Shown: positions 28,094 to 37,403, counted from the stretch's first letter. The stretch is DNA of 64,000 nucleotides from an uncultured Gammaproteobacteria bacterium (GCA_943788815.1 CALSRS010000001.1:1026069-1090068), one strand, 5' to 3'. Notes: generated from the letters alone by a model not told the origin. Numbers and translations: made by a program.

Positions 28094-29539
28094 ATGAATA
28101 CTCAGAATACACAAATAGCCGAAATTGAGTCAGCGTTTAAAAAAGCGGAACAACTCAGAGAAGGTGGCAACAGAGAAGAGGCGCTAAAAGAATATACCAA
28201 AGTTATATATTTCGCCCCCAGACACTGGCCTTCTTATTTTCACCTTGGCGTGTTGTTCGGTGAAGCCGGACATAACGAACTTGCGATCTCGCTGTTAAGC
28301 AGGTCCGCAACAATAAATCCTAATGATTATGCCATCAGGAATCATCTTGCCGATTACCAGCTAAAATTATACGAATATGAAGCAGCACTGGAGCAATTGA
28401 AGGAGTCATGGGTGCTGGATTCAAGTCAAAGAAACCTATCGGCGCTGCTCAAAATTGGAAAAATTTTCAGGGAATCGAATCGTCCCACCGATGCAATTCC
28501 TTATTTTGAACAGATATTGACAGAACATGAGGGAGAAACCATCACCAAGGAGACAGAGGATCTAAGAACCGTCAGCCGCTGGTTTCGCGCATTAAGCAGA
28601 TTGTCATTGGGAGATTACCAAGCTGCCTGGGATGATTTTGAAATACGAAATAATATTCCGGGGGTCATTGTTCCCATATTGACTGGCGAAAAGTGGACTG
28701 GACAACCGCTTGCCGGGAAGACTATATTTTTTGCTTTCGAACAGCGTTTCGGCGACATTATTCAATTTATGCGCTTTATCCCCAAAGTAAGCGAGATGGG
28801 AGCAAATATCATTATTCAGATTCCGCCCGAGCTTGACAGGTTATTTCGCCTGTCATTTCCGGAAATCGAGTTTGTTTCAACGAGTGCCCCTATTCCCGAT
28901 TATGACTACTATCAATACTTGACCAGTGTGCCTGCCGTATTAAATCTGGATGCGGAAGACACTATTTCTGATTCTATTCCATATCTTCGTGTCAATGATT
29001 CGGATATTAAACAGGTGCCAATGCGCAATGACACATTGCTTAAAGTGGGATTCGTTTGGCAAGGAAATCCGGATCCGGATAGATCAATACCACTGGCCCG
29101 GTATATCCGCCTGTTAAAACATCGAAATGTTTCTTTTTTCAGTTTTCAATTGGGCGAAAGGAGAAAAGACTTACATGATAATTCAGTCGGCTGGTTGATT
29201 CATGATTTCGCTTCGCAGATATCTGATTTTTATGACTCAAGCCTTTTACTAAAACAAATGGATCTATTGATAACCATTGACACAGCAATAGCTCATCAGG
29301 CCGGTGCCCTGGATATTCCTGTCTGGCTGATGTTGCGTTATTTCTCAGACTGGAGATGGGATCTTGAGCAGGATGATAATCGCTGGTATCCGTCAATGCA
29401 GGTATTCAAACAGGAGAAAGAGGGATCTTGGTCTGAAGCTGGTAAGCAGCTTGAACAGAAGTTTGAAGACTGGGTTATGTTGTCCATGCAAGAGAAACAA
29501 ATAGATCCTGAGGTAGGTAATAACAAAATTAATTTATAA
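28094..29539 (+). CDS. TPR protein with heptosyltransferase-like (GT-B) domain, paralogue 2
   Basis: A 481-residue protein. TPR helices cover about residues 5-160 (NREEALKEYTKVIYFAPRHW and following units). The catalytic part begins with KTIFFAFEQRFGDIIQFMRF, then VGFVWQGNPDPDRSIPL, FFSFQLGERR, MDLLITIDTAIAHQAGAL and the FSDWRWDLEQ...WYPSMQVFKQ tail. It has the same architecture as the proteins at 21840 and 30313 but is clearly more distant: SDTSIAH in those reads IDTAIAH here. No signal peptide. Substrate and donor are unknown, and the heptosyltransferase-like fold is the best lead. Confidence 0.76.
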   Translation: MNTQNTQIAEIESAFKKAEQLREGGNREEALKEYTKVIYFAPRHWPSYFHLGVLFGEAGHNELAISLLSRSATINPNDYAIRNHLADYQLKLYEYEAALEQLKESWVLDSSQRNLSALLKIGKIFRESNRPTDAIPYFEQILTEHEGETITKETEDLRTVSRWFRALSRLSLGDYQAAWDDFEIRNNIPGVIVPILTGEKWTGQPLAGKTIFFAFEQRFGDIIQFMRFIPKVSEMGANIIIQIPPELDRLFRLSFPEIEFVSTSAPIPDYDYYQYLTSVPAVLNLDAEDTISDSIPYLRVNDSDIKQVPMRNDTLLKVGFVWQGNPDPDRSIPLARYIRLLKHRNVSFFSFQLGERRKDLHDNSVGWLIHDFASQISDFYDSSLLLKQMDLLITIDTAIAHQAGALDIPVWLMLRYFSDWRWDLEQDDNRWYPSMQVFKQEKEGSWSEAGKQLEQKFEDWVMLSMQEKQIDPEVGNNKINL

Positions 29540-29676
29540 TGGTTTGCCTCTGCAATACTTGATATGTACAGAAAACAAGACAGTTCTTTAGTCACATGGT
29601 ACAAGTTGTAAAAAAAGTGTCCAGGACCATTAAGGATTGCTTAGTGTGTTCTGACTCCTGTTAATTAGATAATACA

Positions 29677-30180
29677 ATGCAAAAATTAATCTGGTTCCCT
29701 GTAGTAATATTTTACGTTTTAGCCTTCCGCCTCCTATATAATCAATTTAGACTGGCGAAGATATTGAGCGAAAATGGATATAATCATTACAGCGGATTAA
29801 GTCTTAAATCGCATGGTAATATTAAAATAGCTCGAAAAATTGCAAGCAAAATAGAAGACGATGCCGCGCAGTCTTGTAATCCATTACAGCAAACACCCGC
29901 TGGTAGCGACAATCAAGTATGGGCGTATGGTCAGTATGCAAGCGCCGAGGAAGTACGCTTAGCTATGGTGAGGGGTGAAATAACCCGGAAACAGGCCATT
30001 AATATAATAGAAGGGGCTGAGAGCACTACCCCTGTACCCAATCCACCACCGACTCTCGATAAGGAATTAAGTGAGAAACTATTAAAATCAGCAAATCAAT
30101 TAGAGAGTAGTAAAAATATTTTAAATAAAATTATCATAATTCTCTTAATTATTGGAATAATTTATCTCAAAACTGCTTAG
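29677..30180 (+). CDS. Unknown protein with two terminal membrane segments
   Basis: A 167-residue protein that I do not recognise. An N-terminal hydrophobic segment (LIWFPVVIFYVLAFRLLY, about 4-21) and a C-terminal one (IIIILLIIGIIYL, about 151-163) enclose a soluble, polar middle with one proline-rich patch (TPVPNPPPTLDKE). The middle segment YASAEEVRLAMVRGEITRKQAINIIEG resembles a small helical protein-interaction motif. It lies between two TPR glycosyltransferases on the same strand and may be a membrane anchor or assembly factor for them. That role is inference from position only. Confidence 0.55.
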   Translation: MQKLIWFPVVIFYVLAFRLLYNQFRLAKILSENGYNHYSGLSLKSHGNIKIARKIASKIEDDAAQSCNPLQQTPAGSDNQVWAYGQYASAEEVRLAMVRGEITRKQAINIIEGAESTTPVPNPPPTLDKELSEKLLKSANQLESSKNILNKIIIILLIIGIIYLKTA

Positions 30181-30312
30181 TAATAATCTTATGCCAGTCA
30201 ATGTGATGTTCCGATCTAATGCTGAATCAAACTGCTTAGAACGAGAATATACTTACTAATAAAACTCTAGCCATAACTTAGCTAATAGCCTAAATTACCT
30301 AATTAAAAATTT

Positions 30313-32553
30313 ATGCCCATGACTGAACTACAAAAACAGATAACTGAATTACTCAACCAGAACAAGCTTGAAGAGGCCCTGCAGTATTGTAAAAACCTGA
30401 TAGTCGCAACACCGAATCATATCGAAGCCCTGACACTATGTGCGACTGTTCACAAGAAGATGAATAACCGAGTGCTAGCCGTAGAGGTTATGAAACGGGC
30501 AGTAGAACTGGAACCAGAGAATCAGTCTATACTTGTGTCCTACTCGGCAGACCTGTTGAAGTTAGGTCATATTGAAGAAGCAGAAGTCGCCCTATCTAAA
30601 ATAAAACCCTCGCACACGAATGACCCATATTATTTACTACAAAAGGGCCTCATCCATTATCACAAACATGAGTTTGAAATGGCTAGTAAAGTGCTGGTAA
30701 ACCTCGTTAGCCAGCATAAATCATACAATATTGCGCGTCTGGAACTGGCTTACGTTTTGTTGATGAATGGCAAATGGCGTGCTGGCTGGGAGGCATACGA
30801 AGTACGCCATCATTTACCGAACATGAAACCACCTCTTAAAAATTTTAATCTTCCCCTCTGGGATGGCAGGCAAGTGGATGAAGGGATACTGTTAATAGCA
30901 GATCAGGAATTTGGGGATTGTATTCAGTTTTCTCGATATATACCTTTGGTTGCTATGCGGTGTGACCATATAGTTTTACTCCGAAATGAGGCGGTAGGAC
31001 GATTATTGGACTCTATTCCATGTATAAATCAGAGTTACGAACACGGGGAAGGGGAAAATGTGCAAAATGTGTCTAGCTACTGCATGTTATCTAGCTTACC
31101 GCGCTTGTTTTCGACCATGCCGGATTCTGTTCCTAAATGCCACGAGTTGTTAAGTGTTAATCCAGGATTAGAGAAAGTATGGCGCGAGATAATTTATTCA
31201 ACTGCACCTAGAGCAAAACTAAAAATTGGTGTGGCCTGGAGCGGCAGCCTTGATTTTAGTGATAATTACCTCAGGAGCATACCAGTAGAAAAGATAAAAC
31301 CTCTACTGGAGATTTCTGATTGTCAATTTTTCTCACTACAGGTTGGTGACCTTGCCTACCAGGCTGAAGGTCTGAATATGGTTGATTTAACCGACAAGCT
31401 AACTGATTTTGCCGAGACAGCCGCTATGATGCAGACGCTGGACTTAATTATAACCTCAGATACTTCCATCGCTCACATTGCGGCAACACTGGGCAAGCCA
31501 ACCTGGATTTGCCTCCAATATACACCAGACTGGCGTTGGGGTCCAAGTGATAGCCAAACTGTCTGGTATAAAACAGCACGCTTATTTCGGCAAACAGAAA
31601 AGAGGTTGTGGGAGACAGTTATTGAGGAAGTGAAACAGTCGCTAAAGGAAACAGTATCGCAAAATAATCCCACTGCAGCTTTAGAATCATATGCCTCGCA
31701 TGATGATCAAAAAGATGTAAAATTGATTTACACTAAGAATTCTATAATGCCGTTACGCGGCAGAATGAAAAATATCCCAATGGACATAGACATGGCTAAC
31801 TTCATCTTAACTGGACTGCCTCGATCAGGCACAACGGTCATCAGTGCCTCATTGGTGACTCATGCGGATATTCTATTTTATGGAGAGTTATTAAATAATG
31901 AGATACAAGTGCGAAAAAATGAATCAGCGCGCATTACCCTCGGGGCTGGCTGGAAAATCAGTAATACTCCAAACAATTCCCTTCGTCCCTGCACACCTGA
32001 GGAAAGTGGATATCAATATTTAAACCATTTTTATTCCCTACGGAATAATTTAGGCGCGTTGGGTTTTAAGCTGCTTGTTGACCAAGCTTTAGAAGGCCCG
32101 AATAGAGATGCATGGGACTATGTTGCGGAAAATACTAACATCAAAATTATTCGTACAGTAAGGCAAAATTTACTGGAGATAATTTGTTCCTATGTGCGAG
32201 CAAATATTACTCGCCGTTGGCATATTTCAAATGAGACAATAAAAAATCCGCGTTTTGTATTACCCATCAATGAATGCGAAATTCTTTTTAAGCGTTTTAG
32301 TCATGTGCCTGATGCTTTAAACAATATCAGTGACACTCATGATGTATTAGATATTGAATATACGAGAATCGAAACAGATTTTACCGGAGTAATGACTAAT
32401 ATATTTTCATTTCTAAGGGTAAATAATGAAATTGAAGCGAAACCGCAGCTGAGTAAAATAGCGCAATTTCTCCCTAACCAGGAAATCGTCAACTATGATG
32501 AATTACGGGATCACTTTAGCAACACCGAATATGGTCAGTATTTTATTTATTAG
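30313..32553 (+). CDS. TPR / heptosyltransferase-like / sulfotransferase fusion, paralogue 3
   Basis: A 746-residue three-part protein. Residues 1-140 are TPR repeats (NKLEEALQYCKNLIVATPNH). Residues about 180-450 are the GT-B domain, with ADQEFGDCIQFSRY, IGVAWSGSLDFSDN, FFSLQVGD, LDLIITSDTSIAH and the DWRWGPSDSQTVWYKTARLF tail, very like paralogue 1. Residues about 493-746 are a sulfotransferase: GLPRSGTTVISASL near 498-511 binds the 5'-phosphosulfate, and IIRTVRQNLLEIICSYV near 610-626 binds the 3'-phosphate. The fusion implies that a sugar is added and then sulfated, or that a shared acceptor is recognised by the TPR part. The gene overlaps an amidohydrolase fragment on the other strand by 51 bp. 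Confidence 0.82.
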   Translation: MPMTELQKQITELLNQNKLEEALQYCKNLIVATPNHIEALTLCATVHKKMNNRVLAVEVMKRAVELEPENQSILVSYSADLLKLGHIEEAEVALSKIKPSHTNDPYYLLQKGLIHYHKHEFEMASKVLVNLVSQHKSYNIARLELAYVLLMNGKWRAGWEAYEVRHHLPNMKPPLKNFNLPLWDGRQVDEGILLIADQEFGDCIQFSRYIPLVAMRCDHIVLLRNEAVGRLLDSIPCINQSYEHGEGENVQNVSSYCMLSSLPRLFSTMPDSVPKCHELLSVNPGLEKVWREIIYSTAPRAKLKIGVAWSGSLDFSDNYLRSIPVEKIKPLLEISDCQFFSLQVGDLAYQAEGLNMVDLTDKLTDFAETAAMMQTLDLIITSDTSIAHIAATLGKPTWICLQYTPDWRWGPSDSQTVWYKTARLFRQTEKRLWETVIEEVKQSLKETVSQNNPTAALESYASHDDQKDVKLIYTKNSIMPLRGRMKNIPMDIDMANFILTGLPRSGTTVISASLVTHADILFYGELLNNEIQVRKNESARITLGAGWKISNTPNNSLRPCTPEESGYQYLNHFYSLRNNLGALGFKLLVDQALEGPNRDAWDYVAENTNIKIIRTVRQNLLEIICSYVRANITRRWHISNETIKNPRFVLPINECEILFKRFSHVPDALNNISDTHDVLDIEYTRIETDFTGVMTNIFSFLRVNNEIEAKPQLSKIAQFLPNQEIVNYDELRDHFSNTEYGQYFIY

Positions 32554-32802
32554 ATCATTTGTAACAAGCTGTAGTCTTTTTCTGAGATTATCTTCACTAT
32601 AGGCAGGCCCTTCATGAACGGTGGCTATCAGGGCGTGTTTTTTCTGTAGAGATATATGAGAATTTTCCAGTACCTGTAATTTACCGGAATCCACAAACCC
32701 GTTATCTAGGGTATAAGCCCGGTCCAGGTGTAGGTGAGCATTATGATACCCACCGAATTTCGAGACTTCTCCCCTGAGGCTCGAATAAAAGCTTGTATTC
32801 AC
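32503..32802 (-). pseudogene. Amidohydrolase N-terminal fragment
   Basis: A 99-residue open frame whose first 75 or so residues (GGYHNAHLHLDRAYTLDNGF) are the metal-binding HxH opening of a cytosine-deaminase/amidohydrolase family enzyme, which normally runs to about 400 residues. The rest of the enzyme is missing, and the end of the frame runs into the antisense of the neighbouring sulfotransferase fusion gene. It is probably the leftover of a catabolic gene, cut when the glycosyltransferase block became joined here. It is on the same strand as the cytochrome/molybdoenzyme pair that follows. Confidence 0.6.
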
Positions 32803-32918
32803 AAACTGACGGCTCCCCGCAATAATGAATTAAAATGTCATTATGAAATAATGCTGAACACTGTAGCAGTTGTCCAGATACGTGAATACAACATCGTCAC
32901 AAAAACGTGAATAGACTA

Positions 32919-33524
32919 TTACGGACAGGTCCCTGCCCGGCAGCCTCTTCCCCGATAATCCAGTACATCATCCAGATTCGTCGGGATAAAACCATCCCGG
33001 TTGGGCATTTCAACCTTTGGTAATGTTTCTCTGTCCATGACTTCATTTTCTGCAATGATGTTATTTTTATAGAGAATGAATGCAGTCAAGGCATACACCT
33101 GGTCCGCTGTTAGTTTCTGGGACGGATCCACCGGTATGTTATACAGGTTGGGAGGCATAGATCGGTTGATAAAATCCCATATAGGTGTCGCAAATGGCCA
33201 ATAAACACCGATAGTCTTCTTTGGTGTGAGCGTTCCCAATGTCCCCTGGCCACCAACCAAAGGTTTACCTAAGGACGTCCCTTCTAGATTTTGTCCATGA
33301 CATCCTACGCATCGCTGCATATAGATTGTCTCACCCTGGCTGGCAATACCACTACCAGGTGGTAGTTCATCACCTGATACATTTATAGAAATGTCCCAGT
33401 CCTTCAATTGTTCGGCAGAGGGAGTTGTTCCAAGATCTGGATAGGTACGTACTTGTGCACATGCACCTGAATTAATAATCAGGGTTGTGACCAAAATTAC
33501 TAGACTAAATTTCCCATACTGCAT
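32919..33524 (-). CDS. Periplasmic cytochrome c subunit (SoxD/SorB-like)
   Basis: A 201-residue exported mono-haem cytochrome. A signal peptide covers residues 1-23 (LVILVTTLIINSGACA), the haem is attached at CVGCH (Cys72-Cys75-His76), and a Met in the SMPPNLYNIP region is a likely sixth ligand. It overlaps the molybdoenzyme gene upstream by 20 bp, so the two are translationally coupled. It most likely takes electrons from that enzyme to the respiratory chain, as SoxD or SorB do for SoxC or SorA. Two extra cysteines near the C-terminus (RGRGCRAGTCP) are unusual. Confidence 0.85.
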   Translation of the reverse strand: MQYGKFSLVILVTTLIINSGACAQVRTYPDLGTTPSAEQLKDWDISINVSGDELPPGSGIASQGETIYMQRCVGCHGQNLEGTSLGKPLVGGQGTLGTLTPKKTIGVYWPFATPIWDFINRSMPPNLYNIPVDPSQKLTADQVYALTAFILYKNNIIAENEVMDRETLPKVEMPNRDGFIPTNLDDVLDYRGRGCRAGTCP

Positions 33525-34779
33525 TTGTAATGCTCCCTTCTGCCGTTATTCGCCATGGTTGAATGGGGTTGAAATGCCCCCTGCTGTCTTTGATCTTAAG
33601 CCAGTAGTCCGTCTGCACCCCATAGATCTGGTTCAGTTCATGTAGTGATGGTTGTACATCACCATGTTCGTCTGTTGCCCGGGACATGATAACCGCCTCA
33701 CCACCCTGCCATTTCCATGGCATGTAGAATCGTGTATGTGCAAAGCGGTGCGCGGGCCCTTCCAATTGAGCATCGTCCCAGGTTCGACCACCATCTGTGG
33801 AAACTTCCACCCGGGTAATCGCACCTCCTCCAGACCAGGCCAGGCCGGTAATCGGATGGAATCCCCTGCCGGGCATCTGTTGTCCACCTGAGGGTCTGGT
33901 TATGACTGAATTGACTCCCATTTCGAATTCAAACCAGCGCCCCTTGCCGTCCGGTCTCAGTGTGGTATGACCCGGATTGTCTGCATGGGCAATCCAGGGC
34001 TGTGCTCCCAGTTTGATTCTTCGCAACCATTTTACATTAGCCGGCCCTTCGTAACCGGGTGTTACCAGACGTAATGGGAATCCCTGCTCGGGCCTGACGG
34101 GTTCGCCATTCTGACCCCACGCAACGATGGCATCGTCCAGTGCCTTTGATAGTGGAATGCTCTTGGTGCGCTTCTTGGCCTCGCCACCTTCTGCAACGAT
34201 CCAGGTAGCACCGTCCTTGATACCCGTTTCCTTGAGCAAGACAGAGAGCGGAACACCGGTCCACAGACTGCAACTGGTCTGGCCATGGGTACGGGCGACA
34301 GTCGCATCAGGATAACGCCGCTCAGGCGGTGCTGCATTGTAGGAACATTCTACAAAGTGGAAACGTGAAACAGATGGGAAGCGTTTAAGTTCTTCCATGG
34401 TAAAAACCAATGGTTTATCCACCATGCCGTGGATCATAAATTTATGTGTACTGGGGTCGATGTCAGGTATAGCACTACCGTGGTTCACATTAAAATGCAA
34501 AGGTGCCGGAGTAACGAACCCTTCAATATCTTGTAGCGGTGTATGGATATCGTCTGTCGCCCGTGTACGTTTAGGATTATAAGTACGCAATGAAGTTACG
34601 TAACGTGAACGCTGTCCATATACACGTGGATCATCTGGGGTATTTGGTTCATAACCCAGACTCCAGTATTCTCCACTGGTATCATCCATACGCTGGGCAA
34701 CCGCAGGCTTAATACCGCCTACAGCAACTCCACCAATAACTGCCGCACTGCTTTTCAGGAAACGCCTTCTATCTGACAT
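33505..34779 (-). CDS. SoxC/SorA-type molybdopterin sulfite dehydrogenase-like subunit
   Basis: A 424-residue Tat-exported enzyme of the sulfite-oxidase fold. The signal is SDRRRFLKS with a cleavage site near AVA-Q (residue 29). The molybdenum-coordinating cysteine is Cys145 in FHFVECSYNAA; SoxC and sulfite oxidases have C-S-G-N, so the Tyr here is a difference. The C-terminal dimerisation domain (about 290-410) is complete. Together with the cytochrome it resembles SoxCD or SorAB, which oxidise sulfane sulfur or sulfite in the periplasm. No soxAXYZB genes lie in the window, and the enzyme could act on another substrate. Confidence 0.85.
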   Translation of the reverse strand: MSDRRRFLKSSAAVIGGVAVGGIKPAVAQRMDDTSGEYWSLGYEPNTPDDPRVYGQRSRYVTSLRTYNPKRTRATDDIHTPLQDIEGFVTPAPLHFNVNHGSAIPDIDPSTHKFMIHGMVDKPLVFTMEELKRFPSVSRFHFVECSYNAAPPERRYPDATVARTHGQTSCSLWTGVPLSVLLKETGIKDGATWIVAEGGEAKKRTKSIPLSKALDDAIVAWGQNGEPVRPEQGFPLRLVTPGYEGPANVKWLRRIKLGAQPWIAHADNPGHTTLRPDGKGRWFEFEMGVNSVITRPSGGQQMPGRGFHPITGLAWSGGGAITRVEVSTDGGRTWDDAQLEGPAHRFAHTRFYMPWKWQGGEAVIMSRATDEHGDVQPSLHELNQIYGVQTDYWLKIKDSRGHFNPIQPWRITAEGSITNAVWEI

Positions 34780-34939
34780 GTAACTTACCCTCTGAATGTT
34801 AATGACCTAATTTATTGATATATTAACAAAAAAACCTGAGAACTGAACCCTGAAAACCTACTTCTTGCGCATTAATGTGTTTTTCTAATAGGAAAATTTC
34901 TTGCCAAAGCTTGTATTCTCATTTTGAAAATAATGCTGG

Positions 34940-35938
34940 CTAGCAGGCGTCAGCATGTCCTAAGTCATTTAACTCAAGAAACATCTCGTCTGCAGTCACA
35001 ATTTGAGGTGCCAATCCCTGTTCAAAGACATACCGACCTACGGCATCAATTGCAGTACGATTGGAATCCAGACCATACGGCCAGTAATCCTTACCTAACT
35101 CACGCCAGGCCTCTTCCACATGGTCTATCAACCAGGGCAAGGTAAGATGCAGGGCATCGGTATCATAAAACTTTGAGCTTGCTATGTTTCTGGCCTCACA
35201 AAACGCCTTGAAAAGATTTGCGGCTACCCAGGGTTGCTCCTCATAGACGGTCTTTTTAATAACGATAGTATGCATGATGGGAAAGATACCGGTACGGTTA
35301 TAGTATTCCTGCTCAATCGATTTAAATTCCGGGAAAAGCCGTTTTATCTTTGGTGCCCCCTGAATAAAGATCTCCGGCAGGTAGATGGAACATAATGCAT
35401 CCAGTTCTCCTGCCATGAACATACCTTCCAGGGTCTGACCTTCTGACAGATAATCAAATTTAATTTGTGTAGGTAAATCCAGTGGTATCAATGGTGTTTG
35501 TGTCGGTGTGGTCAGCCCACCCATGAACCAATGCATGTCCGATGCCGCAACCCCATAGTCATCCTGCAACATGCCTTTAATATACGTTGCAGCGGTTGAT
35601 CCATATTGTGTCGTGCCGACCCGCTTACCCTTGAGGTCTTCTGGTTTGTGTATGCCTGAGTCAGAATGAATATAGATACAGGAGTGGCGAAAGAACCTCG
35701 ACACCGGGACGGGGATGGCGATAAAGGGACAATCTCCACGGGCACTCAATGCAGAATAAGAAGCCAGCGAAAGTTCACTCACATCAAATTCTTGATGGTC
35801 AAGCATACGCGGAAACATAACCCGGGGTCTTAAGACTTCGATATCCAGTTCTATGCCTTCGGGCTTCACCTGTCCATCGATCAGTGCCCGGGTGCGATCG
35901 TAGTCCCAGAAAGCAATTTTTAAAGGCAGTTTAGACAT
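34940..35938 (-). CDS. 4,5-dihydroxyphthalate decarboxylase-like protein (periplasmic-binding fold)
   Basis: A 332-residue protein with no signal peptide. It has the SBP-like pattern found in proteins annotated as 4,5-dihydroxyphthalate decarboxylase: LKIAFWDYDRTRALIDGQV, VMFPRMLDHQEFDVSELSLASY, HKPEDLKGKRVGTTQYGSTAATYIKG. The lack of a signal suggests a cytoplasmic enzyme rather than a transport protein. It decarboxylates an aromatic cis-diol acid in the phthalate pathway. Its neighbours (SoxC-type pair on the same strand, divergent Rieske oxygenase) fit an aromatic or heterocycle catabolic locus, but the true substrate is unknown and this family is often over-annotated. Confidence 0.7.
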   Translation of the reverse strand: MSKLPLKIAFWDYDRTRALIDGQVKPEGIELDIEVLRPRVMFPRMLDHQEFDVSELSLASYSALSARGDCPFIAIPVPVSRFFRHSCIYIHSDSGIHKPEDLKGKRVGTTQYGSTAATYIKGMLQDDYGVAASDMHWFMGGLTTPTQTPLIPLDLPTQIKFDYLSEGQTLEGMFMAGELDALCSIYLPEIFIQGAPKIKRLFPEFKSIEQEYYNRTGIFPIMHTIVIKKTVYEEQPWVAANLFKAFCEARNIASSKFYDTDALHLTLPWLIDHVEEAWRELGKDYWPYGLDSNRTAIDAVGRYVFEQGLAPQIVTADEMFLELNDLGHADAC

Positions 35939-36042
35939 GACACACTGTTGATATTCCCCATACTTTTATTATTTATGCAAATTGCTGAGCTGGATAAGAA
36001 CAAAGACAAGTTTCTTTCACAATTAAATAGCAACTTCATGCT

Positions 36043-36072
36043 TTGACTCGTAATATTAACATATTTTAGTAT
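36043..36072 (+). promoter_or_regulatory. Candidate sigma-70 promoter for the Rieske oxygenase operon
   Basis: TTGACT at 36043-36048, then 18 bp, then TAGTAT at 36067-36072, about 50 bp before the oxygenase start. The hexamers match consensus at five and four positions by eye. The region also separates the divergent 4,5-dihydroxyphthalate decarboxylase-like gene. Not proven. Confidence 0.4.
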
Positions 36073-36125
36073 TATGACATTGCACCCTTATGGATGAAGG
36101 GCACCACAATTAATGGAGCAGATAG

Positions 36126-37403
36126 ATGACTGAAAAATCCTACATCATTGATGATAAGGATAAAAAAACCTTTCTTCTAGACCGTAAGGCCTATGTATCA
36201 GAAGACATTGCTACAAAAGAGATCGACCATATCTTCGGACGATGCTGGATCTATGTCGGGCATGCTTCCGAGTTAAAAAAGCCCGGGGATTTTCAGACTC
36301 GTTATGTCGCCGGCAGACCGATTATTTTCTGCCGCACCCAATCGGGAGAAATAAAATGTTATTTCAACACCTGCCGACACAGGGGCGCCATCGTTTGTGC
36401 TGAGCGCAATGGCAACGCAAGAAAATTCCGATGTATTTATCATAGCTGGACCTATGATCTCCAAGGCAAGCTCGTTGCCTTGCCTGGTGACGATGCTTAC
36501 TCAGGAGATTTTAACCGTGACGACCTGGGTCTTCGAAGCCCGCTACGCTTTGAAGGTTACAAGGATTTCTGGTTCATGTGTCTGTTTCCCGATGCCCCTA
36601 CCCTGATTGACTATCTCGCCGAGGCCACTGAATATATTGACCTTGTGGTAGACCAATCACCCTCGGGGAATATGGAGATTATTTCCGGCACCCAGGAATA
36701 TGATATTGCTGGAAACTGGAAACTGATGGTGGAAAACAGTGTGGATGATTACCACCTGCCATCCACCCATTCCACCTGGCTGAAGTTCATGATGAATTCC
36801 GGGGTCAAGATTGAAATGCCAAAAGAAGGCCTGGTATTGCCCAAGAGCGGCAAAGCCTTTGCCCTCGGCAATGGCCATTTCACCACCGATAACCTGAACT
36901 ACCGTGGCCGACCCGTTGCCGCCTGGATACCACTGTTTGGAGAAGAGGCAAAACCTCAGGTGGAGGCCATACGTAAAGAACTGGAACAACGCCTGGGTCC
37001 CGAACGCGCGGAACGTGTGGCTAACACCAACCGTAATCTGGTTATCTTTCCCAATCTGGTGATCAACGATGGTTCTTCTGTGACAGTGCGCACATTTTAT
37101 CCCAATGGTGCCGGCAATATGCATGTCACTGCCTGGGCGCTGGGAACCACCGAAGAAGATGAGGATGCAAGAGCCAGACGCCTGGATGCCTTTCTCACAT
37201 TTTATGGCCCAGGTGGTTTTGCCACACCAGACGATGTTGAAGCACTGGAAATGGTACAACAAGGTTTGAAAAACTGGCGTGAAGATCGCTGGTCAGAAAT
37301 GTCACGCGGCATGGGAAAATCGGATGATGAACAACTCAACAGCGATGAACACCACCTTAGAACATTCTGGCGTCGCTGGAACAAGTTAATGACGGAAGCA
37401 TGA
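36126..37403 (+). CDS. Rieske ring-hydroxylating oxygenase, large (alpha) subunit
   Basis: A 425-residue catalytic subunit. The Rieske [2Fe-2S] cluster motif is Cys83-x-His85 with Cys103-x2-His106 (CRHRG and CIYHSW). The mononuclear iron site has His210 and His215 in DDYHLPSTHSTW. The length is typical of alpha subunits of two-component aromatic oxygenases, which put two hydroxyls on an aromatic ring. A reductase or ferredoxin is not present in the window, so electrons must come from another locus. The beta subunit follows with a 4-bp overlap. A divergent decarboxylase-like gene suggests a carboxylated aromatic substrate. Confidence 0.93.
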   Translation: MTEKSYIIDDKDKKTFLLDRKAYVSEDIATKEIDHIFGRCWIYVGHASELKKPGDFQTRYVAGRPIIFCRTQSGEIKCYFNTCRHRGAIVCAERNGNARKFRCIYHSWTYDLQGKLVALPGDDAYSGDFNRDDLGLRSPLRFEGYKDFWFMCLFPDAPTLIDYLAEATEYIDLVVDQSPSGNMEIISGTQEYDIAGNWKLMVENSVDDYHLPSTHSTWLKFMMNSGVKIEMPKEGLVLPKSGKAFALGNGHFTTDNLNYRGRPVAAWIPLFGEEAKPQVEAIRKELEQRLGPERAERVANTNRNLVIFPNLVINDGSSVTVRTFYPNGAGNMHVTAWALGTTEEDEDARARRLDAFLTFYGPGGFATPDDVEALEMVQQGLKNWREDRWSEMSRGMGKSDDEQLNSDEHHLRTFWRRWNKLMTEA

